A stretch of DNA of 41,607 bases from a virus. The stretch covers positions 1 through 41,607 of the IMG/VR virus record IMGVR_UViG_3300048833_000041; one strand, given 5' to 3'. Position numbers and translations under genes: made by a program. Numbering within the stretch: the first letter of the stretch is position 1; each line of letters begins with the position of its first letter. A model generated the notes under the pieces. The model was not told the DNA's origin, ran no database searches, and worked only from the letters and a program-made list of their open reading frames with translations. Positions 9,702 through 18,109 of the stretch are shown one piece after another.

Positions 9702-10211
9702 TTATAGGCCAAGATCTGCTACTAGTGTGTCGTCATAGTATACAGCGTAGTAAAAATATGCGTCTATAAAACTAGGCCACCCAACATTAGTAGAAGTGAT
9801 ATTAACAGTTAAACTGTCTTTGTTTACGCAGTAGTTAGCACTTGCTCCACTGAATATGACAATTCCATTAGATACGGTATCATTAGCAAACGCATTGCCA
9901 GGTACTAATCCACCACCATCACCAACTATTGCCCCTGTTTTGTCTTGACTTCCAAGATACCAGACCATTGTTAATGGTGCTGTAGGAAGGTTTAGTTCTA
10001 TACTGTCGCTAAAGTCTCCTGCTGAAGCGTTCGCCCAGTAAAGCACGCTAAACTTGCCACTTAGTTGTGCACCTTCAGAGATACGTCCAGGAAAGTTTTG
10101 TCTACGCTGTACATCGCTAGCAAGTAACCTCTGAGCACTTGAAGGCTGCAATACATCGTTCAACGATCTATTACTGACGGTATGCAGATATTTCTTACTA
10201 GTCTCTTTCAC
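9702..10211 (-). CDS. Virion protein, unknown
   Basis: 169 aa, GTG start overlapping the end of the preceding 629-aa tail gene by 14 nt, so translation is probably coupled; no clear SD. The N-terminal 60 residues are basic and polar. The rest is beta-rich with many Asn, Ser and Thr and aromatic pairs (DAYFYYAVYYDDT), typical of small phage structural or receptor-contact domains. No catalytic motif is seen. It ends just before late cassette 2. Context places it in the tail or its appendages. Confidence 0.7.
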   Translation of the reverse strand: MKETSKKYLHTVSNRSLNDVLQPSSAQRLLASDVQRRQNFPGRISEGAQLSGKFSVLYWANASAGDFSDSIELNLPTAPLTMVWYLGSQDKTGAIVGDGGGLVPGNAFANDTVSNGIVIFSGASANYCVNKDSLTVNITSTNVGWPSFIDAYFYYAVYYDDTLVADLGL

Positions 10212-12087
10212 TGTTGAGGGTCTCCACTATTATGGTTACACTAACAATCTCTGGACTTTCGGTAGTACAAACAACGTCATATCCTACCTGTATCTCTTTG
10301 AAGCGCTGATTAATGTTCATCTTAGCTTTGGTAGATCCAGCCACGGCAGCCGTGCCAGTCACCCATGCGCCACGATCTATTCTGTACTTAGGTGTAACGG
10401 TACAGTCTGTTGGTAGTGTCAGGAAGTCTATATCCAGCACTACCGCTTGCTTAGTCTTGTCTGGTCGGTTGTAATCAATGATCGTAGACTGCCATTCAGC
10501 AGTACCGAATGGATCGCTACTAGAATTAACTACATCAACCCCATAATTACCAGTCTCGCTGTTATACCAAGATAAGTACATCTCACTACCAAAAGACTTG
10601 ACCATACCGAGCCTTAAGCTACGTGTGCCAGTATCGTTGGTAGTTTCACCTTCTGACATTGTGTAGCTAAGCCCAAAAGAGTCTCGATAATTCTTATTGC
10701 GTGATCCCCAAGACCAGACAGCATGTTCTACTTCTTCGGAGTTGGTTTCACTAGGGAATCCAGCCATTAGTATACTGTTTCTAACGGTTATCATGTTTGG
10801 ATAATTAACATTGTAGATATTAGAGGTGCTATATTCGGTATCAGTATTTGGGAACTGAAAGACTTTTACTGGTTCACCACCAGACCAAGCCCACAATGAG
10901 CCTGCTGCAATCCAGTACAGTACATTATTTTTACTAAACAAACTATACGGACTACCCTCTGGTACTGCTATCTGGAAGTTGTAATTAGTAGAAAAGCCGT
11001 CCCAAAAATATATACGTCCGTCTTGTACCTCATCAACAGCGTTTGTCGATCTTTTTTCTACACCTATAACTGCATACTCTGTCCAGGTAGATATAGAGGT
11101 ACATTCGTAGCCAGTTGGGAACACTAGCTTGTGTCTCAGATAAGAAAGGTTAGTGGGATTAGTTGGCTCATTAATCTCCCATGCAGATAGATAACGCTCG
11201 TTGCCAATAAGCATATATTGCAGGAATTGGGTTACTGGGTGCATACCATTTTTAGGGTTTACAAAACGATTAACCTTTGTTGCATATTGTGCAGTATTGA
11301 GGTTTGACGCAGTGCTTGTGCCAATAGTAGTAGCCGTACCGCTTGGGTGATGGACGTGGAAGTGGAATTGAGTTTGGTTTGGTGCAACCGTAGTTCTGAT
11401 TGGATTATCAAAAAGCACACTTAGTGTGGTGGCATTGGTAAGACTGGCATTTGCTACTGTCTTCTGAGCAAGTAAGTTATTGGCCTGATCGTGCATAGTA
11501 ACAATTAGATCACCAGTTCCTTTGGTGGTGATAAATATATCTACACCAATTAATGGTTCAAGCCGTGGTATAAAGTCTAACCTGTGCGTATCACCCTCAT
11601 TAATAGCTCCAGTGGTGGTATATACCTCAGAAGCTCCTGTCCTGGATTGATCTGTACTTGTCGTAATGTAATTGTCATTAACTGTGAATGAACCGCCAGA
11701 GAAGCGCCCATCTGCATTGGTGATAGCGTGCATAGAGTTAAGACCAGGAACATAAATAGTATCAAACTGTAAATTGTACAACATACCATAGGCGGTATCT
11801 GTTAGTTGTGTACCGTCTTTAGTCCATGTTCCTGATGTTGATCGTGAGTATACATTACCATCTGCGTCGATAGCCACCTTTTTGCCAGATGGTAGTTGTA
11901 TCATATCAGTTATCAAACCAGTAACTACGCTACCAGAGTCTTTAACCGTCTTAGGCAGGACTGATACACTGGTTGGTTTTTTACGAAAGTCTATGTGTTT
12001 ACTGTATGCAAAAGAAGCCTCAACGCCCTCTTTAAGATCAGTCGAAAGACCACCATGATTTTTGAATATAACTAATGCAGCTTTCAT
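10198..12087 (-). CDS. Tail protein (stopper/tubular-B-like), 629 aa
   Basis: Beta-rich protein with many short repeats containing W, G and D (for example KVAIDADGNVYSRSTSGTW, RIYFWDGFSTNYN, YWIAAGSLWAWSGGEP), the look of a beta-propeller-like tail or stopper protein. Length and position directly after the adaptor match the large tail tube/nozzle proteins of podoviruses. The start ATG has an upstream AGG and overlaps the adaptor stop by 4 nt. No enzymatic motif is seen. The tail assignment is inferred from context and composition; I cannot assign a named family. Confidence 0.65.
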   Translation of the reverse strand: MKAALVIFKNHGGLSTDLKEGVEASFAYSKHIDFRKKPTSVSVLPKTVKDSGSVVTGLITDMIQLPSGKKVAIDADGNVYSRSTSGTWTKDGTQLTDTAYGMLYNLQFDTIYVPGLNSMHAITNADGRFSGGSFTVNDNYITTSTDQSRTGASEVYTTTGAINEGDTHRLDFIPRLEPLIGVDIFITTKGTGDLIVTMHDQANNLLAQKTVANASLTNATTLSVLFDNPIRTTVAPNQTQFHFHVHHPSGTATTIGTSTASNLNTAQYATKVNRFVNPKNGMHPVTQFLQYMLIGNERYLSAWEINEPTNPTNLSYLRHKLVFPTGYECTSISTWTEYAVIGVEKRSTNAVDEVQDGRIYFWDGFSTNYNFQIAVPEGSPYSLFSKNNVLYWIAAGSLWAWSGGEPVKVFQFPNTDTEYSTSNIYNVNYPNMITVRNSILMAGFPSETNSEEVEHAVWSWGSRNKNYRDSFGLSYTMSEGETTNDTGTRSLRLGMVKSFGSEMYLSWYNSETGNYGVDVVNSSSDPFGTAEWQSTIIDYNRPDKTKQAVVLDIDFLTLPTDCTVTPKYRIDRGAWVTGTAAVAGSTKAKMNINQRFKEIQVGYDVVCTTESPEIVSVTIIVETLNSERD

Positions 12088-12974
12088 ATAACCTCATAGT
12101 TTCTTCTTTGATGTATATACCCACCACGTAAACGAATTGGCCGTGTATATTGTGAAGCGGTCTTTGATGAGTAGTTAGCCTGGCAAGACGCAAGCGCTTC
12201 AATAAAAGAACTCTTGAGCGCCCTAGCTGCGTTCCAGTCTCTACGTCGCTGGTAGTATCGGTACAGTGCATAATCAATTAGTGACTCATGGAACTCTTCT
12301 GGTATGTCGGGTAGTTCACCAATTGTATAGCTCAATGTGTTGGCTGTTGCGCCAGCATAAGTATTCTCCAAGGTAAGTGTATTAGCGTCTACAAAAGCTG
12401 CTATCTTATACCACATACCGTCACCATTAGGATCATTAACCTTAAGTGATCGCCCAACCATAGCTGCGGTAAATGTAGTGTCTGCTCCTATTACGGTTGC
12501 TGAATTAAGTGTTACGGTGATTGTTCCTGTCGTATAGTTGGCTGCGCTCATATCACGCATACGACGCTCGTAGTTGATACGGCCTGCGTTCGTTCCGTTG
12601 GCTGATGGTATAGGATAGATACCAAACTCATCATTGCCACGGACATAGAAGAACTCAGGTATATTAGATGTATCGACAGTCTCGTTTAGTAAGTTCCAGG
12701 TGTCTTCATCTGGCACTTCTTGCAGTACGTAGCTTGTGCCACCAATCGTCACAACTAGTGACTTCATGCGTATACAATCTTCTGGTGTCTGGTAGTATTG
12801 CTGATCTTCGACTAAACTAAACGTCTTATTAGTATTGCGCCACTCACGGTTAAGGATAGCGCCAAACTGTTTAGCTCCCTGATTAAGTGCACGCTTGATA
12901 AGAGTCAAGCTATCTGCGCTTGCGTCTTCAGTTTGAGCCTGGCTCTCTTCATATAGTTCTTGGAAGGTTATCAT
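12084..12974 (-). CDS. Head-tail adaptor (tail tubular protein A-like)
   Basis: 296 aa. The N-terminus (FQELYEESQAQTED ... LIKRALNQGAKQFGAILNREWR) and the C-terminal helices (EEFHESLIDYALYRYYQRRRDWNAARALK) flank a beta-rich insert. Helical ends plus a central beta domain are typical of podovirus adaptor/gatekeeper proteins that ring the portal exit. It is the first gene of a unit driven by late cassette 3 (SD CGGAG) and is followed by the 629-aa tail protein. Adaptor call is from domain style and order. Confidence 0.7.
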   Translation of the reverse strand: MITFQELYEESQAQTEDASADSLTLIKRALNQGAKQFGAILNREWRNTNKTFSLVEDQQYYQTPEDCIRMKSLVVTIGGTSYVLQEVPDEDTWNLLNETVDTSNIPEFFYVRGNDEFGIYPIPSANGTNAGRINYERRMRDMSAANYTTGTITVTLNSATVIGADTTFTAAMVGRSLKVNDPNGDGMWYKIAAFVDANTLTLENTYAGATANTLSYTIGELPDIPEEFHESLIDYALYRYYQRRRDWNAARALKSSFIEALASCQANYSSKTASQYTRPIRLRGGYIHQRRNYEVI

Positions 12975-12994
12975 ACATTGCTCCGTTGTTTTGA

Positions 12995-13024
12995 AGCCGT
13001 ATGAGCATTAGTTATATTATACCT
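12995..13024 (-). promoter_or_regulatory. Late promoter-leader cassette 3 (adaptor/tail unit)
   Basis: Minus strand GGTATAAT (hexamer 13021-13016), 9 nt, then GCTCATACGGCT (13006-12995). The leader GCTC can pair with GAGC overlapping the SD CGGAG of the adaptor gene. Confidence 0.8.
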
Positions 13025-13027
13025 CAT

Positions 13028-14008
13028 TTAATTCTTCCCCAGTACTACTACTTCACTACCGATTGCAAAGTCCCCAGTACCACCATTAGTAATATCTACT
13101 CGTGTTATAGAGTTGCTTGTATTAGCCCACTTACCAACACCTTCTACTCTACCTGGTGCATTTGCTGCTCCAGCAGTACCAGCGTCACCTGCAAAAAATA
13201 CTACTGTCTTTTCATCTGAAGCAACATTATAAACAGTAATCTCTGCAAAGTGTGGCGAAGCAGAGGTTACTGAGTGAGCTAGTAAAGAGTTTTGGCCTGT
13301 TGTAGTAGTATCGGCTGCTCCGTTAGAAGAATAGCGCCTTGAGTAATTAGCTCCAGTGTCATTGTTAAATGTAAGCAAACCGTTAATTGTTCCGCCAGTA
13401 TCAATAGCGCTAACAAATATTTTTAAGTATCTATAAACTGGCAGTCCAGAGACGGTTATAGTATCTCCAGCACTTCCTAAGGTTGTTCTTCCTATTTCTA
13501 AGAATCCGTGACCTATGGCATTGGTATCTAGTTTAATTGCCGTCACATTACCGTTGGTTATATTACTTGTGACTACAGAATCGGTAGTATTTAACTTACC
13601 GTCCTTCAGACTAAGCCCATCAATCGTTACACCATTCCCACTTGTGTGTTCTGAGATTGTGTCAACGGTTAGTGTTGGGTTTACAATAGTTGCCCCAGTG
13701 CTGAGTACCACACTTCCACTTCCAGTAGAACCTGTGACACCAGTACCGCCATTAGCAACAGGCAATGTACCAGTAATATCTGTCGTTAGATCGACTGCGC
13801 CCCACACAGAAGTACCAGTACCACTAGCACGCAGAACCTTACCTGCAGTAGGCGTACTTGCACCTGACCCTAGCTTAGTAGCAATTGCGGTTAGATCAAC
13901 GCCATATAGATCAAGAATACCAGAAAGACCAACACCACCACCTGCGGTAGCTAGTGTCTCATTACCCTGTGTATCTGGATAACTTGGTAGTGCTGTTGGG
14001 AACGGCAT
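13028..14008 (-). CDS. Tail fibre-type protein
   Basis: 326 aa, low in charged residues and rich in Gly, Thr, Val and Ser. It contains the LPVANGGTGVTGSTGSG motif common in phage tail fibre shafts and repeating beta segments (GKVLRASGTGTSVWGAV; LDTNAIGHGFLEIG). The C-terminal half looks like a globular beta domain and could contact the receptor. Own promoter cassette and SD (AAAGGAG). The fibre role is established for the NGGTG-type shaft; receptor binding here is inferred. Confidence 0.75.
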   Translation of the reverse strand: MPFPTALPSYPDTQGNETLATAGGGVGLSGILDLYGVDLTAIATKLGSGASTPTAGKVLRASGTGTSVWGAVDLTTDITGTLPVANGGTGVTGSTGSGSVVLSTGATIVNPTLTVDTISEHTSGNGVTIDGLSLKDGKLNTTDSVVTSNITNGNVTAIKLDTNAIGHGFLEIGRTTLGSAGDTITVSGLPVYRYLKIFVSAIDTGGTINGLLTFNNDTGANYSRRYSSNGAADTTTTGQNSLLAHSVTSASPHFAEITVYNVASDEKTVVFFAGDAGTAGAANAPGRVEGVGKWANTSNSITRVDITNGGTGDFAIGSEVVVLGKN

Positions 14009-14026
14009 TATAAAACTCCTTTTAGA

Positions 14027-14058
14027 AGCCGTCTGAGCATGTTACCTACATTATACAT
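14027..14058 (-). promoter_or_regulatory. Late promoter-leader cassette 4 (fibre gene)
   Basis: Minus strand ATGTATAAT (hexamer 14055-14050), 11 nt, then GCTCAGACGGCT (14038-14027; one change, T to G, from the consensus). Confidence 0.75.
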
Positions 14059-14236
14059 CATTATACGGTGTTGTTGGCTTAGTTATCTTTGTATAGCCTG
14101 TACTCGGTTTGGTGACTGGCGTATGCGTTGTGCGCTTTTTGCCGTAGTCGGTAGGCACTTCACCAGGTGCATAGCCTGCTAGCGTATACTCGGTGCTATC
14201 AAGTGTTACAACCGTACTGTTTACATAAACGCCCAT
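14051..14236 (-). CDS. Small virion-associated protein with KPTT-Y repeats
   Basis: 61 aa. The C-terminal half has the repeated motif TKPSTGYTKITKPTTPY, closely related to the end of the neighbouring upstream protein (SKPTTQYDITNKASTGY). The start overlaps the upstream stop by one base (TAATG). The shared motif suggests the two proteins come from a common module or bind the same partner. No known domain is recognised. The stop overlaps the -10 of late cassette 4. Confidence 0.65.
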   Translation of the reverse strand: MGVYVNSTVVTLDSTEYTLAGYAPGEVPTDYGKKRTTHTPVTKPSTGYTKITKPTTPYNDV

Positions 14237-15120
14237 TATACGATCTCCTCTTGGTTTAGATATTGGTAGCCAGTACTAGCTTTATTTGTTATATCATACT
14301 GTGTTGTTGGCTTACTTACTGCGCTATATGAAGTAGCAGACCTAGGTATAATCGACAAACCAGATGAATAGAACTGGTTAGTGTTGGTAAATAAATCTGG
14401 TATCAGGTTTTGGTCTTGTTCTAACAGTTGAGTATAAAAACTATTGGTGTTTTCAAAAAATGGTGGGTTTAGGACATTCGGCTGGTTTACTTCTTGGGTA
14501 TAAAAAGTATTTGTATTTGTAAAAAGTGGTGGGATTAAGTTATCTGGGTCTATGTTAAAATGGTCTATTCTATAACTAGTAGTAGTTGAGAGAAAAGCAT
14601 TACCGTTACCACCATTGTAGGCATACAGTGCTGTTACAGTTATTGGGTTTGCTGCGCTATGTAGGGTAGTCCAGTCATATCCATTTGGTGAATATTCCCA
14701 GTAGGTAGTACCGCTAGATTCTCTTATCCTTAACCATCTTTGGCTAGTAGCGTTTCTGGTTACTGTAGCTAGTACAGTAACGGTGCTAGCTACTCTTTGT
14801 ACTGCACGAAGGTCGCTGCCAGTTGCAAGATTAACATCAAAATATAATGAGTTGGGTGGTGTCGCTGCTTGTGTCTGGCCTACACCAACAAATGGCAAAC
14901 CGAAGCCAGTTATAGACTCATTTGTAAGTATGCACTTGAAGTATGAACCAGTAAGGTCATAGGTGGCGTTGCTATACATAGCCTGGTTTCCTGCCGTTGT
15001 AGTAGTAACTTCTATGCGCCCATTTTGTTCCAGGATTACTGAAGCGCTAGTTCGTGTCCATAAAGTACCGTTAAAACTATTGTCATTGAAGTTATCGGTC
15101 AGGGTTTCCATTAACGCCAT
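14236..15120 (-). CDS. Tail appendage protein: lectin-like domain plus LFTNTNxFY repeats
   Basis: 294 aa. Residues about 5-195 form a beta-sandwich-like domain beginning DNFNDNSFNGTLWTR and containing RWLRIRESSGTTYWEYSPNGYDW, typical of concanavalin/LamG-like glycan-binding domains in phage tails. Residues about 200-265 hold three repeats of the form LxPxLFTNTNxFYxx. The tail ends in KPTT-Y repeats shared with the next gene. SD AGGAGTC precedes the ATG. A glycan-binding role is inferred from fold style, not from conserved ligand residues. Confidence 0.7.
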   Translation of the reverse strand: MALMETLTDNFNDNSFNGTLWTRTSASVILEQNGRIEVTTTTAGNQAMYSNATYDLTGSYFKCILTNESITGFGLPFVGVGQTQAATPPNSLYFDVNLATGSDLRAVQRVASTVTVLATVTRNATSQRWLRIRESSGTTYWEYSPNGYDWTTLHSAANPITVTALYAYNGGNGNAFLSTTTSYRIDHFNIDPDNLIPPLFTNTNTFYTQEVNQPNVLNPPFFENTNSFYTQLLEQDQNLIPDLFTNTNQFYSSGLSIIPRSATSYSAVSKPTTQYDITNKASTGYQYLNQEEIV

Positions 15121-15129
15121 AAATGACTC

Positions 15130-15531
15130 CTATAATGCAAACAAACCAGAGGCGTTCACTATAATATTTATATCACCGCCATTGGGTGTGACTGGTAAGT
15201 TGGTCACGCCAGTATCTATGTAAGCCACCAGCCTAGATGTACTAGATACTCCAGTGTCAATATATATAACTATAGCTTCTGCACTTGATCCACTTACTGA
15301 CGCAAAAGTTACATTGTCACAATCAAAAACACCGTTAGTAACGCTTTTACCAGCTAGGTTACCACTGGTTGCTACAATACCAGATAGGTCATTAAGGAAG
15401 TCGTGCGCTGCATTGTAGGTGTATGTTCCTGTATCTACTAAACATGCTTTAACGTCACCTGACGATAGACTAATATTGCTATCTCCAGTTATTAGTGCTT
15501 CTTTATATTTTGGATATATTACATTTGCCAT
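15130..15531 (-). CDS. Small structural protein, unknown
   Basis: 133 aa, beta-rich, acidic, with sequence IYPKYKEALITGDSNISLSS and CLVDTGTYTYNAAHDFL near the N-terminus. This pattern recurs in small phage proteins encoded next to fibres and tail appendages. First gene after late cassette 5 with the SD AAGGAG; the lectin-like gene follows after 9 nt. Function unknown; a virion role is inferred from its unit. Confidence 0.65.
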   Translation of the reverse strand: MANVIYPKYKEALITGDSNISLSSGDVKACLVDTGTYTYNAAHDFLNDLSGIVATSGNLAGKSVTNGVFDCDNVTFASVSGSSAEAIVIYIDTGVSSTSRLVAYIDTGVTNLPVTPNGGDINIIVNASGLFAL

Positions 15532-15550
15532 TACGAACTCCTTATGTTAG

Positions 15551-15582
15551 AGCCGTATGAGCGTGTTACTCTTATTATACCC
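15551..15582 (-). promoter_or_regulatory. Late promoter-leader cassette 5
   Basis: Minus strand GGGTATAAT (hexamer 15579-15574), 11 nt ending in GTAACAC, then GCTCATACGGCT (15562-15551), SD AAGGAG 8 nt later. It drives 15130-15531, 14236-15120 and 14051-14236. Confidence 0.85.
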
Positions 15583-15603
15583 TATTAATCCAACTGACCT
15601 GCT

Positions 15604-17652
15604 TTAGCTTGGCTTAATCTTTCTCATAGTCAACGATAACAGTCTTGCAGTTTGGGTTGAGGTGTTGGTTGGGTGTTGAACGGATATATCAAAGTCCAGT
15701 CCTGCGGTTTGGATTGCTTCGGCTGCGGTACCTGAACCAGCCATAGATATAATTGCAAAGCCACCACTGGTAGCTTGCCAGAATCCTGAAGCAGATAACC
15801 TTACATCATTCGTACCAACAGCATAGATAGTCCCATTGATTGTACAGAACCTTGATGTAGCTGAAGCTGAAGCGTTACCCTGGTTAAGGGTTAATACTGT
15901 TGAGCTTCCTATCTTAAAGCGCCAAGTTGGGTTGCGGTTTGTGCCAGAGTTGTTTATATACTCTAATGTAGCTTGAAAATCTACTGCTTCCCCTGCTGCT
16001 AGTGCTGGTAAATCTACTACAGAGGTGAGTAATGAGGTTTCAGTAGTGGTATCAGTTACATCACTTCCAAGTCCTCTTGTTGCTTCCCATATTTCAGGTA
16101 ATGGATAGTAACCTTTTGTGCCACTTGAGTTTGTACCATAATATTCTGAATTGCCTGGTGAAGCTTCATCATTAACTAGTTTAAGACCATTTGCGTCTTT
16201 AGTAACAGACATCTGAGTTTCTGTTTGACCAAGCAGGCTATTAACAATATCTGAAGTGTTTACAATCTTGGCAAATGAACCTGATGAAGTCCAATCAACG
16301 CCAGCCACAGGGTCGGGTACGGTCAATTCATCAGTGGCGTTGTCTGGGTCAAAGTCTGCCATTGGTGTACCGTCATACTGATTAACAATCACTCGACCGA
16401 TTAAGAAGCGACCAGCGCCCTTACCAATCTTCCAGGGTTCATTAGTATCATTAGTATCAATGGCATATGCACCACCCTTGTCATTGGTAGCAGAAGCTAT
16501 CCAGCCTAGTCCGTGAGCCGTATCTTCAGCCGTTTCACCAAACTTAATTGGTCGCCATACAGTTGTTACGCCTGTAGCTGGGTTGTGGGTGTACCTGACT
16601 ATAGTGTAGTGAAGATAGTGTGTGGAGTAATCAAAGTCAAATAGGGTGGGGTCTTCACCATAACCGTTAGGGTTTGTGCCGTCAGGTGAGGTAAACTCAA
16701 CAAACTGATAAGCGTCTTTGCCTCGGTGAACTATTGCCATCTCTAGTAAGTCACCACCCCATGCTGTCGGGCTTTCTATAGATAATAGTTCTTGGAATGA
16801 ATCATCTTCTAAGCTTGTAGGGTCACGAGTACCCCATAGTGGAACATAATCAATACGGACATCAAAACCACCATCAGTGAAGTCACCTGGGTCTGGTAGC
16901 TGAAATGCGTCATTGTCATAATTAGACCACTCACCACCACCTACCAGTGCGTAAGTAGAGCGTTGTTCTAGCGCATAAATTGGTTGGTAATCTTCACCGT
17001 CTGGCGTTATCAGGTTGTAGTGGTTGCCTGAAGGGTCGGTGTAATATAAATACCCATCATCTTTAGCCCACACCTTACCATAACTAGTACGGCCAGACGG
17101 TGCGCTAGCCTGAGCTAAAAGCTCAATTCTGCCTTGTATGTTTAGTCTTTCTTGTGGGGTGGCTGAACCAGAACCGACTACTACTAATCTTCCTTGGTGT
17201 GATTTAAGAAAACTACCTTCGTTATTAGTTAGCTCAACACTCATTGGAACGGTGGTAGCGCCTGGTGTACCCTGTACCACTACGTTCATTCCTGCAATTT
17301 GACCAAAGAATAAACCTGGTTGGTTAGATGATGTATAGCCTGTTCCTGCAAGGTTTAAGACAGTATCACCATTAGCCGAGGCTAGTGGACTGTCGTGAGT
17401 ACCCCTACCCCTAATGGCAAAGAAAGCCGGTGCAGTTGCAGCAGAACCAAAAGACTGTGCAGCTAACCCTGCTGCTGCCCCATCTGCCCTGGCTGCTAAA
17501 AATGCAGCGCCAGGTGCTACTATGTCGATTATCGAACTCTCACCTCCTAGATGTATTTGGTTACGAGCAGAGTCGGTTGGTTCGAGTTTGTCGGAGTCGA
17601 GGTTAGAGAATTTGTCAGTGCCACCAGAGCCAGGGTTTACTATATCTGTCAT
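15604..17652 (-). CDS. Large tail fibre/spike-like protein, 682 aa
   Basis: Low-charge, Gly/Ala/Ser/Thr-rich N-terminal half with FSNLDSDKLEPTDSARNQIHLGGESS and QERLNIQGRIELLAQASAPSGR, features of phage fibre shafts that carry attachment or peptidase-adjacent domains. The middle (about 225-450) is aromatic and acidic and looks like a globular domain. The C-terminal about 150 residues (EIWEATRGLGSDVTDTTTETSLLTS onwards in short form) are beta-rich and may be the receptor end. The start shares one base with the upstream stop (TAATG). No lyase or hydrolase motif identified. Fibre role is inferred. Confidence 0.7.
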   Translation of the reverse strand: MTDIVNPGSGGTDKFSNLDSDKLEPTDSARNQIHLGGESSIIDIVAPGAAFLAARADGAAAGLAAQSFGSAATAPAFFAIRGRGTHDSPLASANGDTVLNLAGTGYTSSNQPGLFFGQIAGMNVVVQGTPGATTVPMSVELTNNEGSFLKSHQGRLVVVGSGSATPQERLNIQGRIELLAQASAPSGRTSYGKVWAKDDGYLYYTDPSGNHYNLITPDGEDYQPIYALEQRSTYALVGGGEWSNYDNDAFQLPDPGDFTDGGFDVRIDYVPLWGTRDPTSLEDDSFQELLSIESPTAWGGDLLEMAIVHRGKDAYQFVEFTSPDGTNPNGYGEDPTLFDFDYSTHYLHYTIVRYTHNPATGVTTVWRPIKFGETAEDTAHGLGWIASATNDKGGAYAIDTNDTNEPWKIGKGAGRFLIGRVIVNQYDGTPMADFDPDNATDELTVPDPVAGVDWTSSGSFAKIVNTSDIVNSLLGQTETQMSVTKDANGLKLVNDEASPGNSEYYGTNSSGTKGYYPLPEIWEATRGLGSDVTDTTTETSLLTSVVDLPALAAGEAVDFQATLEYINNSGTNRNPTWRFKIGSSTVLTLNQGNASASATSRFCTINGTIYAVGTNDVRLSASGFWQATSGGFAIISMAGSGTAAEAIQTAGLDFDISVQHPTNTSTQTARLLSLTMRKIKPS

Positions 17653-18062
17653 TATGTAAGCTCCGTTATGCGTGCTTCACCACCAGCGTCAGAAGCCCAT
17701 ATACCATTAATCTGCCCTTTGTACTGTGTAATCACATAGCCGTACTGTTCTAGTCTTGCAGTAAAGTTTGTTGCGGTAGCGGTCTCACCAAAGGCTACAT
17801 ACAAGACTGCAGTAGAATCGTTGGTTATAATAGCTTCTTTACGTGAAGTGTTTGCTGCTAAGAGTTCTACGTTTGAAGTGGTGTCACCAACAGAAGTGAC
17901 TGAAGAAGTAGACGGTGCAGATGTATCAGAAGTAATAACGGCACTTACAAGAAGCCTGTGGGTAGTCTCATCTACATAGACCTTAGTGGGTACTAGACCA
18001 GTAGTCATATCTACACCAAGTAGTGTAGTGACATAGTTATCATCTCGTTTAGCGTTTTCCAT
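17652..18062 (-). CDS. Small virion/fibre-associated protein
   Basis: 136 aa. The second half (ELLAANTSRKEAIITNDS, VLYVAFGETATATNFT, YVITQYKGQINGIWAS) matches the style of small beta-sandwich proteins that accompany phage fibres. Own late cassette 6 and SD AAGGAG; its stop overlaps the start of the 682-aa fibre, so the two are translationally coupled. It could be a fibre base or chaperone. Function unknown. Confidence 0.65.
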   Translation of the reverse strand: MENAKRDDNYVTTLLGVDMTTGLVPTKVYVDETTHRLLVSAVITSDTSAPSTSSVTSVGDTTSNVELLAANTSRKEAIITNDSTAVLYVAFGETATATNFTARLEQYGYVITQYKGQINGIWASDAGGEARITELT

Positions 18063-18076
18063 ACAACTCCTTATAT

Positions 18077-18109
18077 AGCCGTATGAGCGTGTTACCTTCC
18101 ATTATACCT
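18077..18109 (-). promoter_or_regulatory. Late promoter-leader cassette 6
   Basis: Minus strand AGGTATAAT (hexamer 18106-18101), 12 nt ending in GGTAACAC, then GCTCATACGGCT (18088-18077), SD AAGGAG, ATG. It drives 17652-18062 and the 682-aa fibre gene. Confidence 0.85.
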
